DNA of 64,000 bases from Phaeosaccion multiseriatum (GCA_965112735.1 OZ218952.1:4774001-4838000), one strand, 5' to 3'. Shown: positions 1 through 13,358, numbered from the stretch's first letter. Made by a program: numbers and translations. The notes: generated from the letters alone by a model not told the origin.

Positions 1-3000
1 ACAGATGGGCCATTTCAACCCCACAGAACAGAGTGTACAATCCCACCGAGCACACCAGAGACGCCCGGTGGACTCATGACGACCATGGTGGGACCATTTC
101 AACCCCGCTGGCCCAGAGAAAGCACACTTCAACCCTCCCGTGTCGCGATCGGGCGCCAGATGACCCACCGGGGCTCACAGATGGGCCATTTCAACCCCAC
201 AGAACAGAGTGTACAACCACACCGAGCACACCAGAGACGCCCGGCAGACTCATGACGACCATGGTGGGACCATTTCAACCCCACTGGCCCAGAGAAAGCA
301 CTCTTCAACCCTCCCGTGTCGAAATCAGGCGCCAGATGACCCACCGGGGCTCACAGATGGGCCATTTCAACCCCACAGGACAGAGTGTACAATCACACCA
401 AGCACACCAGAGACGCAAGGCAGACTCATGACGACCATGGTGGGACCATTTCAACCCCGCTGGCCCAGAGAAAGCACACGTCAACCCTCCCGTGTCGAAA
501 TCTGGCGCCAGATGACCCACCGGGGCTCACAGATGGGCCATTTCAACCCCACAGAACAGAGTGTACAACCCCACCGAGCACACCAGAGACGCCCGGCGGA
601 CTCATGACGACCATGGTGGGACCACTTCACCACCAATGGCCCAGAGAAAGCACTCTTCAACCCTCCCGTGTCGAAATCTGGTGCCAGATGACCCACCGGG
701 GCTCACAGATGGGCCATTTCAACCCCACAGAACAGAGTGTACAACCACACCGAGCACACCAGAAACGCACGGCAGACTCATGACGATCATGGTGGGACAA
801 TTTCACCACCACTGGCCCAGAGAAAGCACAGTTCAACCCTCCCGTGTCGCGATCGGGCGCCAGATGACCCACCGGGGCTCACAGATGGGCCATTTCAACC
901 CCACAGAACAGAGTGTACAACCATACAGGGCACACCAGAGACGCACGGCAGACTCATGACGACCATGGTGGGACCATTTCACCACCACTGGCCCAGAGAA
1001 AGCACACTTCAACCCTCCCGTGTCGAAATCAGGCGCCAGATGACCCACCGGGGCTCACAGATGGGCCATTTCAACCCCATACAACAGAGTGTACAACCAC
1101 ACCGAGCACACCAGAGACGCACGGCAGACTCATGACGACCATGGTGGGACCATTTCAACCCCGCTGGCCCAAAGAAAGCACACTTCAACCCTCCCGTGTC
1201 GAAATCGGGCGCCAGATGACCCACCGGGGCTCACAGATGGGCCATTTCAACCCCACCGAACAGAGTGTACAACCACACCGAGCACACCAGAGACGCCCGG
1301 CGGTCTCATGACGACCATGGTGGGACCACTTCACCACCAATGGCCCAGAGAAAGCACTCTTCAACCCTCCCGTGTCGAAATCGGGCGCCAGATGACCCAC
1401 CGGGGCTCACAGACGGGCCATTTCAACCCCATAGAACAGAGTGTACAATCACACCGAGCACACCAGAGACGCCCGGCGGACTCATGACGACCATGGGGGG
1501 ACCATTTCAACCCCGCAGGCCCAGAGAAAGCACAGTTCAACCCTCCCGTGTCGAAATCAGGCGCCAGATGACCCACCGGGGCTCACAGATAGGCCATTTC
1601 AACCCCACAGAACAGAGTGTACAATCACACCGAGCACACCAGAGACGCCCGGCGGACTCATGACGACCATGGTGGGACCATTTCAACCCCGCTGGCCCAG
1701 AGAAAGCACACTTCAACCCTCCCGTGTCAAAATCAGGCGCCAAATGACCCACCGGGGCTCACAGATGGGCCATTTCAACCCCACAGAACTGAGTGTACAA
1801 TCACACCGAGCACACCAGAGAGGCCTGATAGACTTATGACGACCATGGTGGGACCATTTCAACCCCGCTGGCCCAAAGAAAGCCCTCTTCAACCCTCCCG
1901 TGTCGAAATCAGGCGCCAGATGACCCACCGGGCTCACAGATGTACCATTTCAACCCCATACAACAGAGTGTACAACCACACCGAGCACACCCGAGACGCC
2001 CGGCAGACTCATGACGACTATGGTGGGACCATTTTACCACCACTGGCCCGGACAAAGCGCACTTCAACCCTTCCGTGTCGCGATCGGGCGCCAGATGGCC
2101 CCCCGGGGCTCACAGATGGGCCATTTCAACCCCACAGAACAGAGTGTACAATCACACCGAGCACACCAGAGAGGCCTGATAGACTCATGACGATCATTGT
2201 GGGACCATTTCACCCCCACTGGCCCAGAGAAAGCACACTTCAACCCTCCCGTGTCGAAATCAGGCGCCAGATGACCCCCCGGGGCTCACAGATGGGCCAT
2301 TTCAACCCCACCGAACAGAGTGTACAACCACACCGAGCACACCAGAGACGCCCGGCGGACTCATGACGACCATGGTGGGACCATTTCAACCCCACTGGCT
2401 CAGAGAAAGCACTCTTCAACCCTCCCGTGTCGAAATCAGGCGCCAGATGACCCACCGGGGCTCACAGATGGGCCATTTCAACCCCACAGAACAGAGTGTA
2501 CAACCACACCGAGCACACCACAGAGGCCTGATAGACTCATGACGACTATGGGGGGACCATTTTAACCCCGCTGGCCCAGAGAAAGCACAGTTCAACCCTC
2601 CCGTGTCGAAATCAGGCGCCAAATGACCCACCGGGGCTCACAGATGGGCCATTTCAACCCCACAGAACAGAGTGTACAATCACACTGAGCACACCAGAGA
2701 CGCACGGCAGACTCATGACGATCATGGTGGGACCATTTCAACCCCACCGACCCAGAGAAAGCACACTTCAACCCTCCCGTGTCGAAATCAGGCGCCAGAT
2801 GACCCACCGGGGCTCACAGATGGGCCATTTCAACCCCACAGAACGGAGTGTACAACCGCACCGAGCACACCAGAGACGCACCGCAGACTCATGACGCCCA
2901 TGGTGGGACCATTTCAACCTTGCTGGCCCAGAGAAAGCACACTTCAACCCTCCCGTGTCGAAATCAGGCGCCAGATGGCCCCCCGGGGCTCACAGACGGG

Positions 3001-6000
3001 CCATTTCAACCCCACCGAACAGAGTGTACAACCACACCGAGCACACCAGAGACGCCCGGCGGCCTCATGACGACCATGGTGGGACCATTTCACCCCCACT
3101 GGCCCAGAGAAAGCACACTTCAACCCTCCCGTGTCGAAATCAGGCGCCAGATGACCCCCCGGGGCTCACAGATGGGCCATTTCAACCCCACAGAACAGAG
3201 TGTACAATCACACCGAGCACACCAGAAACGCCCGGCAGACTCATGACGACCATGGTGGGACCATTTCAACCCCACCGACCCAGAGAAAGCACACTTCAAC
3301 CCCCCCGTGTCCAAAATCACTAGGCGCCAGAAGACCCACCGGGGCTCACAGATGGGCCATTTCAACCCCATAGAACAGAGTGTACAACCACACCGAGCAC
3401 ACTAGAGACGCACGGCGGACCCATGACGAGCGTGGTGGGACTATTTCACCACCACTGGCCCAGAGAAAGCACAGTTCAACCCTCCCGTGTCGAAATCGGG
3501 CGCCAGATGACCCACCGGGGCTCACAGATGTACCATTTCAACCCCATACAACAGAGTGTACAACCACACCGAGCACACCCGAGACGCCCGCCAAACTCAT
3601 GACGACCATGGTGGGACCATTTTACCACCACTGGCCCGGACAAAGCGCACTTCAACCCTCCCGTGTCGCGATCGGGCGCCAGATGGCCCCCCGGGGCTCA
3701 CAGATGGGCCATTTCAACCCCACAGAACAGAGTGTACAACCACACCGAGCACTCCAGAGACGCACGGTAGACTCATGATGACCATGGTGGGACCATTTCA
3801 ACCCCACTGGCCCAGAGAAAGCACCATTCAACCCTCCCGTGTCGCGATCGGGCGCCAGATGGCCCACCGGGGCTCACAGATGGGCCATTTCAACCCCACA
3901 GAACAGAGTGTACAATCACACCGAGCACACCAGAAACGCACGGCAGACTCATGACGACCATGGTGGGACCATTTCAACCCCGCTGGCCCAGAGAAAGCAC
4001 ACTTCAACCCTCCCGTGTCGAAATCAGGCGCCAGATGACCCACCGGGGCTCACAGATGGGCCATTTCAACCCCACCGAACAGAGTGTACAACCACACCGA
4101 GCACACCAGAGACGCACGGCTGACCCATGACGACCATGGTGGGACCATTTCAACCCCGCTGGCCCAGAGAAAGCACACTTCAACCCTCCCGTGTCGAAAT
4201 CAGGCGCCAGATGACCCACCGGGGCTCACAGATGGGCCATTTCAACCCCACAGAACAGAGTGTACAACCACACCGAGCACACCAGAGACGCACCGCAGAC
4301 TCATGACGCCCATGGTGGGACCATTTCAACCCCGCTGGCCCAGAGAAAGCACACTTCAACCCTCCCGTGTCGAAATCAGGCGCCAGATGGCCAACCGGGG
4401 CTCACAGATGGGCCATTTCAACCCCACCGAACAGAGTGTACAACCACACCGAGCACACCAGAGACGCACGGCGGCCTCATGACGACCATGGTGGGACCAT
4501 TTCACCCCCACTGGCCCAGAGAAAGCACAGTTCAACCCTCCCGTGTCGAAATCAGTAGGCGCCAGATGACCCACCGGGGCTCACAGATGGGCCATTTCAA
4601 CCCCACAGAACAGAGTGTACAACCACACCGAGCACACCAGAGGGGCCCGGCGGACTCATGACGATCATGGTGGGACCATTTCACCCCCACTGGCCCAGAG
4701 AAAGCACACTTCAACCCTCCCGTGTCGAAATCAGGCGCCAGATGACCCACCGGGGCTCACAGATGGGCCATTTCAACCCCATAGAACAGAGTGTACAACC
4801 ACACCGAGCACACCAGAAACGCCCGGCGGACTCATGACGACCATGGTGGGACCATTTCACCCCCGCCGGCCCAGAGAAAGCCCAGTTCAACCCTCCCGTG
4901 TCGAAATCGGGTGCCAGATGACCCACCGGGGCTCACAGATGGGTTATTTCAACCCCACAGAACAGAGTGTACAACCACACCGGGCACACCAGAGACGCAC
5001 GGGAGACTCATGACGACCATGGTGGGACCATTTCACCCCCACTGGCCCAGAGAAAGCACAGTTCAACCCTCCCGTGTCGAAATCGGGCGCCAGATGACCC
5101 ACCGGGGCTCACAGATGGGCCATTTCAACCCCACAGAACAGAGTGTACAACCACACCGGGCACACCAGAGACACACGGCAGACTCATGCCGACCATGGTG
5201 GGACCATTTCACCCCCACTGGCCCAGAGAAAGCACACTTCAACCCTCCCGTGTCGAAATCAGGCGCCAGATGACCCCCGGGGGCTCACAGATGGGCCATT
5301 TCAACCCCACAGAACAGAGTGTACAACCACTCCGAGCACACCAGAGACGCCCGGCAGACTCATGACGACCATGGTGGGACCATTTCAACACCACTGGCCC
5401 AGAGAAAGCACAGTTCAACCCTCCCGTGTCGAAATCAGGCGCCAGATGACCCACCGGGGCTCACAGATGGGCCATTTCAACCCCACAGAACAGAGTGTAC
5501 AACCACACCGAGCACACCAGAGACGCCCGGCGGACTCATGACGATCATGGTGGGACCATTTCAACCCCGCTGGCCCAGAGAAAGCACACTTCAACCCTCC
5601 CGTGTCGAAATCAGGCGCCAGATGACCCACCGGGGCTCACAGATGGGCCATTTCAACCCCACCGAACAGAGTGTACAACCACACCGAGCACACCAGAGAC
5701 GCACGGCTGACCCATGACGACCATGGTGGGACCATTTCAACCCCGCTGGCCCAGAGAAAGCACACTTCAACCCTCCCGTGTCAAAATCAGGCGCCAAATG
5801 ACCCACCGGGGCTCACAGATGGGCCATTTCAACCCCACAGAACTGAGTGTACAATCACACCGAGCACACCAGAGAGGCCTGATAGACTCATGACGACCAT
5901 GGTGGGACCATTTCAACCCCGCTGGCCCAAAGAAAGCCCTCTTCAACCCTCCCGTGTCGAAATCAGGCGCCAGATGACCCACCGGGCTCACAGATGTACC

Positions 6001-6834
6001 ATTTCAACCCCATACAACAGAGTGTACAACCACACCGAGCACACCCGAGACGCCCGGCAGACTCATGACGACTATGGTGGGACCATTTTACCACCACTGG
6101 CCCGGACAAAGCGCACTTCAACCCTTCCGTGTCGCGATCGGGCGCCAGATGGCCCCCCGGGGCTCACAGATGGGCCATTTCAACCCCACAGAACAGAGTG
6201 TACAATCACACCGAGCACACCAGAGAGGCCTGATAGACTCATGACGATCATTGTGGGACCATTTCACCCCCGCCGGCCCAGAGAAAGCCCAGTTCAACCC
6301 TCCCGTGTCGAAATCGGGCGCCAGATGACCCACCGGGGCTCACAGATGGGCCATTTCAACCCCACAGAACAGAGTGTACAATCACACCGAGCACGCCAGA
6401 GACGCACGGGAGACTCATTACGACCATGGTGTGACCATTTCACCCCCACTGGCCCAGAGAAAGCCCTCTTCAACCCTCCCGTGTCGAAATCAGGCGCCAG
6501 ATGACCCCCCGAGGCTCACAGATGGGCCATTTCAACCCCACAGAACAGAGTGTACAACCACACCGAGCACACCAGAGACGCCCGGCAGACTCATGACGAC
6601 CATGGGGGGACCATTTCAACCACACCGGCCCAGAGAAAGCACACTTCAACCCTCCCGTGTCGAAATCAGGCGCCAGATGACCCACCGGGGCTCACAGATG
6701 GGCCATTTCAACCCCACAGAACAGAGTGTACAACCACACCGAGCACACCAGAGACGCACGGCAGACTCATGCCGACCATGGCGGAACCATTTCAACCCCA
6801 CCGGCCCAGAGAAAGCACAGTTCATTGTGTATTT
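1..6834. repeat. 176-bp tandem satellite, main array
   Basis: About 39 head-to-tail copies of a 176-bp unit run from the window edge to 6834, where the unit stops inside its AGAAAGCACAGTTCA segment. Copies differ by point changes and a few indels (for example a 3-bp insert near 4555 and a shortened copy near 1930). Each unit holds two CATTTCAACCCC boxes, about 92 and 84 bp apart, so the monomer may be an old dimer of half-units. The length is close to a nucleosome repeat, as in many centromeric or subtelomeric satellites; that role is inference. The array continues off the left edge, so its full size is unknown. Confidence 0.97.
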
Positions 6835-7279
6835 ACCCATATAAACTCTTCTCTAAGCTACGACTCTTTGCTGTGCCCCGCATGCCCCACCCAGGAAGCC
6901 CTCGGCCTCCACCCATCGGGATTGCACTTCTCCCCCCTCCAAATGAGCTGACCTTCCCTCTCTCACCCCCCCCCCTCAAGCTATACACTTCATCCGTTGG
7001 TCCGTAAGCTACACACGTGACTCCCCTCGCCCCCGGACCCCCTACCTCCTGCCTGTACTCCGACTCCTCTCTGCGACAGAGCATCGCAATCACTTCACCG
7101 CTCTTACACCAAGCCAGTGTGCCATGGGCTGTCTCTCTCTCGCATCGCATCCTGATGTACAGGCTCACTCGCATGAACTGCATGACTGGTGTAAGCGAGC
7201 AAGCTGGAGTGGTACTCTTTCGTTACCAAAGTCGTCGCTGCCCCCACCAGCCCCCACCTCGCACATCCCTCCTACTCGC
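6835..7279. other. Unique sequence separating satellite blocks, no clear gene
   Basis: Single-copy sequence begins abruptly where the satellite unit is cut. It has a C-rich tract near 6966-6976. Short open frames on both strands show no family resemblance I can recognise. It lies downstream of the ankyrin fragment on the minus strand and could hold the 3' end of that former gene. Confidence 0.5.
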
Positions 7280-7666
7280 TCAGCCCATCTCCTCTGCCAT
7301 GCTCTCCCACGTCTCGCTCCCGACACTCCAGGGCCTCTCCAGCGGCAGGATTCCGCTCTCCTTGCCGAAGGTCGGATCCGTCCTTCGCATGAGGTCCAGC
7401 GCGGTTTGGGACCGGAAGAAGGCTGCTGCCGCCTCCATAAGTCGCTGCTCGATGTCCCGGCCGAGCTGACACCGCCGCGCCCCAGCCAAGGCCTTGTCCA
7501 CCGAAGCAGCGGCCGAGAGAAGCTGCCGCGCAGTCCCGTGGTGGTCTCTGAATATGGCAGCAAGGAGAGGATTGACACCGTCTGATGCCGTGATATCGAT
7601 GGGGGATCCCGCAGAGATGAGACAAGCGACGACGGCCTCGTGTCCATTCTGCGCTGCAATGACCAT
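7280..7666 (-). pseudogene. Truncated ankyrin-repeat protein fragment embedded in satellite
   Basis: The minus-strand frame reads AAQNGHEAVVACLISAGSPI followed by a second, weaker unit (DGVNPLLAAIFRDHHGTARQ). This is the ankyrin-repeat pattern of paired helices ending in a GxxID-type turn, a protein-protein interaction module. After about 75 residues the similarity fades into an ordinary helical tail ending at 7280. The first repeat lacks its usual start (DGxTPLM), because the frame runs straight into satellite sequence at about 7661. I infer a gene fragment cut off by the repeat. A real exon whose splice acceptor lies in the satellite is possible, but I see no convincing acceptor there. Confidence 0.6.
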
Positions 7667-7760
7667 TTCAACCCCACCGGCCCAGAGAACGCACAGTTCA
7701 ACCCTCCCGGGTAGAAATCAGGCGCCAGATGACCTACCGGGGCCCACAGATGGGCCATTC
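7661..7760. repeat. Isolated partial satellite copy
   Basis: About 100 bp match the 176-bp unit from its GACCATTTCAACCCC box to GGGCCATT, including the GGCGCCAGATGACC segment. Several changes separate it from the array consensus (AACGCACAG, GGGTAGAAATC, GACCTACC). It lies between two unique inserts. Confidence 0.93.
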
Positions 7761-8110
7761 AGTCAGAGAGGAGGACGAGTCTTTGTGCGCGCGACACCGC
7801 CCCCCTGGCGGTCCCGCACACACTTCAACCCCTCCCATCTGTCTCCCCGCGGTAGATACCAATGGTTACCCGTCCAATATCTCCCCACTGAGTACACCAT
7901 TCCCCCGGGCCGGGTGAATGCCGCGTTAGCTGCTTTCAGGGCAGCGACTCCTACTCCTCTCCTGCCGATCCTCCTCCGTAACCTATCCCCACCACACCAC
8001 ACCACAAGCACACGAGATATACTCCTGCGCCCCACACCTCTAGTTTCTGACCATCGTCCCTCCCTTGCCAGTCCGCGAAAAAACGTTTTCCCGAGGGGCA
8101 GCGAGAAACA
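7761..8110. other. Second unique insert within satellite, no recognisable gene
   Basis: About 350 bp of unique sequence between satellite copies. Open frames on both strands (for example minus 7763-8035) lack family motifs and look like chance frames in G+C-rich DNA. Confidence 0.5.
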
Positions 8111-10170
8111 TCCATTTCAACCCCACAGAACAGAGTGTACAATCACACCGAGCACACCAGAGACGCACGGATGACTCATGACGACCATGGTGGGACCATT
8201 TCACCCCCACTGGCCCAGAGAAAGCACACTTCAACCCTCCCGTGTCGAAATCAGGCGCCAGATGACCCACCGGGGCTCACAGATGGGCCATTTCAACCCC
8301 ACAGAACGGAGTGTACAACCACACAGGGCACACCAGAGACGCCCGGCAGACTCATGACGACCATGGTGGGACCATTTCGGCCCCACTGGCCCAGAGAAAG
8401 CACTCTTCAACCCTCCCGTGTCGAAATCAGTAGGCGCCAGATGACCCACCGGGGCTCACAGATGGGCCATTTCAACCCCACAGAACAGAGTGTACAACCA
8501 CACCGACCACACCAGAGACGCCCGGAAGACTCATGACGATCATGGTGAGACAATTTCAGCCCCACCGGCCCAGAGAAAGCACAGTTCAACCCTCCCGGGT
8601 CCGGGGCCCACAGAGGGTGGCCATTTCAACCCCACAGAACGGAGTGCACAACCGCACCGGGCACACCAGAGACGCACGGCAGACTCATGACGACCATGGC
8701 GGGACCATTTCAACCCCGCTGGCCCAGAGAAAGCACACTTCAACCCTCCCGTGTCGAAATCTGGCGCCAGATGACCCACCGGGGCTCACAGATGGGCCAT
8801 TTCAACCCCACCGAACAGAGTGTACAACCACACCGAGCACACCAGAGACGCCCGGCGGACTCATGACGACCATGGTGGGACCACTTCACCACCAATGGCC
8901 CAGAGAAAGCACTTTTCAACCCTCCCGTGTCGAAATCAGGCGCCAGATGACCCACCGGGGCTCACAGATGGGCCATTTCAACCCCACAGAACAGAGTGTA
9001 CAACCACACCGAGCACACCAGAGACGCCCGGCGGACTCATGACGACCATGGTGGGACCATTTCAACCCCGCTGGCCCAGAGAAAGCGCACTTCAACCCTC
9101 CCGTGTCGAAATCAGGCGCCAAATGACCCACCGGGGCTCACAGATGGGCCATTTCAACCCCATAGAACAGAGTGTACAACCACTCCGAGCACACCAGAGA
9201 CGCACGGCAGACTCATGACGACCATGGTGGGACCATTTCAACCCCGCTGGCCCAGAGAAAGCACAGTTCAACCCTCCCGTGTCGAAATCTGGCGCCAGAT
9301 GACCCACCGGGGCTCACAGATGGGCCATTTCAACCCCATAGAACAGAGTGTACAACCACACCGAGCACACCAGAGACGCACGGCGGACCCATGACGACCA
9401 TGGTGGGACCATTTCACCACCACCGGACCAGAGAAAGCACACTTCAACCCTCCCGTGTCCAAATCGGGCGCCAGATGACCCCCCGGGGCTCACAGATGGG
9501 CCATTTCAACCCCATAGAACAGAGTGTACAACCACACCGAGCACACCAGAGACGCCCGGCAGACTCATGCCGACCATGGTGGGACCATTTTAACCCCACT
9601 GGCCCAGAGAAAGCACACTTCAACCCTCCCATATCGAAATCAGGCGCCAGATGACCCACCGGGGCTCACAGATGGGCCATTTCAACCCCACAGAACAGAG
9701 TGTACAACCACACCGAGCACACCAGAGACGCCCGGCGGACTCATGACGACCATGGTGGGACCATTTCAACCCCGCTGGCCCAGAGAAAGCACAGTTCAAT
9801 CCTCCCGTGTCGAAATCAGGCGCCAGATGACCCACCGGGGCTCACAGATGGGCCATTTCAACCCCACAGAACAGAGTGTACAACCACACCGAGCACCCCA
9901 AAGACGCCCGGCAGACTCATGCCGACCGTGGTGGGGCCATTTCAACCCCACCGGCCCAGAGAATGTACAGTTCAACCCTCCCGTGTCGAAATCAGGCGCC
10001 AGATGACCCACTGGGGCCCACAGATGGGCCATTTCAACCACACAGAACAGAGTGTACAACCGCACCGGGTGCACTAGAGACGCAGACTCATGACGACCAT
10101 GGTGGGACCCACCGGCCCAGAGAAAGCACAGTTCAACCCTCCCGCGTCGAAATCAGGCGCCAGATGGCCC
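8111..10170. repeat. 176-bp tandem satellite, second array
   Basis: About 12 further copies of the same unit in the same orientation, re-entering at a CATTTCAACCCC box (8113). One copy near 8600 has lost much of its middle. The last copies (9870-10170) are the most diverged, with GGGGCCCACAG in place of GGGGCTCACAG and a truncated unit near 10080. More divergence at the edge is the usual pattern for satellites homogenised by unequal exchange. Confidence 0.96.
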
Positions 10171-10749
10171 ACACGCAGGCACCCGCTCCAAACCCCTTGC
10201 ACCCATCCAGACAGACTCGTGTGCCGTACTCGCCCGCTCAAGCAGCGCCGCAGACTCGACCCGCTGTGGAACGGGCGCTCCTGCGTGCTGCTGCGCCGTC
10301 AGCGACTCTGCAGGCGGCGAAAGGGCTGCCTCCTCGCGCACAACCGCCACAACTGCCTCGACAGCACGGCACGGCTGCTGCGCCTGCTGCTCCGCCGTCT
10401 GCTGTACAGCAGGACGCTGCGGCTGCTCCTGCTGCTCCTTGTGCTGCTGCCGTGGCAGTGACGGCGGCTCCACCGCTGAAGGCAGTAGTGTTGCCTCCTT
10501 GTGCACAGCCTCCTCTCCTCTACTACCACATGACACTGCTGCTGCTCCTGCTGTTGCTGCTGCTGCTTCTCCGGCGGCGGCAGCTGCTCGGCCGCGGAAG
10601 GCGCTAGCGCAGCCTCCTTGTGCGCACCCTCCACGACTACCTCGACAGCACGGCACTGCTGCTGCGCCTGCTGCTGCGCCGCCGCCATCTCCGTGTGCGC
10701 ACCCGCAACAACTGCATGCTCCTGACGCAGAGGCTGCTGCAGCTCTGCA

Positions 10750-10784
<35 letters not shown>

Positions 10785-10853
10785 CATTACTGGTGCGACA
10801 GCTCGATCGCAGCGCCGTGCTGCTGTGCTTCGACCCAACACTGAGCGTGGCAC
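10153..10853 (-). pseudogene. Glutamine-rich repeat protein, split between two frames
   Basis: Two overlapping minus-strand frames (10299-10853 and 10153-10656) share one repeated peptide theme. A glutamine-rich stretch is followed by CRAVE and then a segment such as HKEAALAPSAAE (first frame), HKEATLLPSAVE and REEAALSPPAES (second frame). The theme moves from one frame to the other between about 10500 and 10560. This suggests one ancestral coding repeat broken by a frameshift, or an unrecognised intron. The upstream part carries an 11-residue glutamine run encoded by CTG-complement triplets near 10760-10790. No known domain is visible. Triplet-repeat slippage is the likely source of the break. 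Confidence 0.4.
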
Positions 10854-11105
10854 CGCGCCGCCCTCAATACTCTGTTGCTGCTGCGGCTCTGCACTCTGCT
10901 GCTGCTGCCGCCGTCGCCGAGCAAGTCTTCTACCACTCCAAGGAACTCTGGTGGCAGGTGACTCCTGCTCTACACGAGCTCTACACTGCTAGCAAGCCAG
11001 CTGTGATCGAGACGTGGAGACATAACACGTGCAGCTTAGGCGTTTTCGATGATATATCGACGAGGTGCAGGACACGATAAAGTAACAAAGAAAGTTGGGT
11101 CCATC

Positions 11106-11228
11106 ATGTCGGAGGACGACAGGAGTCCCTACGCCTATGTGCGACCTAGCACCTGCTTTCGCAATACGTGAGTAACTTATCCTTTGCTCCCTTCTCTTTT
11201 TTATTCCTTCCCTCATCTCCCCCCCCCT

Positions 11229-11270
<42 letters not shown>

Positions 11271-13235
11271 TATCTCTCTCTTCTCTCTTCTGCACGCATA
11301 AAACCAGGGCTTCTTATGCGCCTCCCACGACTCCACGAGTGAGGAAATTCAAGAGCAGGCCGAACATCGACAAGTGCAAAGAGCCCGAGGTGAGTGAGGT
11401 GTTGCCATCATCGCCCATCTTTCTCTGTTCCAATGTTTCGGTGTTCTTTGCAACGACGACAGGCTCCAGTGATTGGCATGTTTGAGAACGCCTTCCTGAA
11501 TAGGGCGAGATACGACTACGGCAGCGCCTTCAGAGGGCCTACAGGCGATAGATACTGTAAGCATGCAAGGAAAGCACCGACGAGAGGGGGTTGTGAGGGT
11601 GGGCTACCAATCTTGTCTTTCGGAGTCAGGCTCAGGGCCGAGGGCTAGGCTCTGTCGCTATCAACTTCCCTGCAACGGCGTGGTGGCTCTGACGCTTTCA
11701 ACCTCCTCCTCCCTGTATGTATCTCCATCCATTTTTTCTCGCACTCACGTACACACATACACTCACACTTGCAGCTTACGTGCAAGACGACGGCACTCCC
11801 GGGCCTCTGGCCTACAACACCTGGCGGCACAAACAAGGCGTGACTGTCAAGAGGCCCCACAGCAGCTCCCCCGTCTTCTCTTCCGACGTGGCTGCGAGGA
11901 GACAGCTCGCTTGCCAGGTACGTGCAAAGGCAGGTCTCTTTTCTGGAAGGGACGCCACTGCTAACCAAACGTCCGAGCGAACGCGAGGGCCTTCTGGTAT
12001 CCGGTTAGATGACTGCTCGGTCCTCGTTTACTTACTTTCTCTCGCCTCCTTCCTTCCCTCTGCAAGGCTGCAAACCGGGTGCGGCACTCAGATCTCCCGC
12101 TACCCTTCGCGGACTCCCATCGGACGGTGGGTCACGAGATGCAGCAGTCCCCTCTCCGGTACAGCAGCTTCAGGAGCGCGGCTGAGCGGATCCCTGCCAG
12201 CGACAGGGAGGCCCGCACAGACAAGAACATCGGGCCCGGCACATATGACGTCACAAAGGATGGCAGGTGAGGCGAGTGTTTCTTAAGCCAGGCGGAAAAG
12301 CGCGTACAGTCAGGAGCAAAGGAGGGGCACAAGGCACAGTGGGTTACCGTATACGTACGGCATAGTCAGTCCACGCACAGTCCACGCACGGCTCGCTGAG
12401 TGACCGCGGGGCCCCTTCTCTCTGACGGTCTCCTTGCGGGAGGACACAGGATAGGCGAAGAGACTTTGTCTGCGCTTCGTAGCTTCGAGCTGTGCCTTCG
12501 TCGAGTGCTGCTGCTGCTGCTGCTGCTGGTGATGCTGCTGCTGGTGCTTGTCGTTGGCCTTACCACCTCTGTCCCCTGACACGGCCCCTCCCCTCAGGTC
12601 GGTGGGTGTGAAGGTCGAGTACTACTATGGACGCGCACCGAGTCGCTTTTACCCGCAGAGCTTCCACGCCCAGCAGCAGCACCGCCGCCGCGGCAGCAGA
12701 TCGAGACGGCGGCCTCAGACGGCAGGGGCAGTGGGGGGGAGAAGGGGTAACAGCTCCAGGGGGGCAGAGGAGGAGGAGCTCAGGGGTGGGCGAGGCAGTG
12801 GGGGGGAGGGCAGGGAGCGAGAAGAGCTCTCTCGGGGACGGCCAGGGGGGGAGGGCCGCGGTAGCCACATTCGACGAGGCAGCATGGTGCACGGGACCCA
12901 CAGCCGGATACGACACAAAAGCACCAACTTCCTCGCTGGTGCAGAGGAAGGAGGAGGAGGAGGAGGGTGTGGTAGGGACGGCGGTGCTTTCAGGGAGGCG
13001 CAGCAGCGCGATGATGATATTGACGATGATGAGGATGAAGATCCGACGGCGTGGAGGATGGTGGTGGAGCAGGTGCAGCTGAGTAGGAGGGGGGGGGCAG
13101 GGGCGGGCCAGCAGGGGCAGCAGGGGAGGGGCTCAGGGGCAGTAAGTGAGCACTCTGCTTCTTCTTTCCTCAGTTCGAGCCTGGTGCTGCAGCGCAAGGG
13201 GCTGGCCTGTGCTCAGCCTGGCCCAGCGGAGGCAC

Positions 13236-13276
<41 letters not shown>

Positions 13277-13321
13277 ACAACAATTGACTCGAGTCGTCAC
13301 ACTTGTGGTCCCGTGCACCTT

Positions 13322-13358
<37 letters not shown>

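Noticed and set aside
1-6834. CRISPR-like regular repeat pattern
   Set aside because: The whole 176-bp unit is repeated with no unique spacers, and the DNA is eukaryotic.
33-9654. Dozens of 71-, 132- and 160-codon open frames on both strands across the satellite
   Set aside because: The 176-bp unit is not a multiple of three, so the same words are read in all frames in turn. The frames start at GTG rather than ATG and end at the same TGA in each unit. They are a by-product of the repeat, not genes.
13142-13173. Possible 32-nt intron (GTAAGT..CAG) in the last exon of the STPGR-like gene
   Set aside because: Removing it shifts the frame into a serine run that stops after about 33 codons, while leaving it in keeps the frame open to 13657. 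Too short to be convincing.
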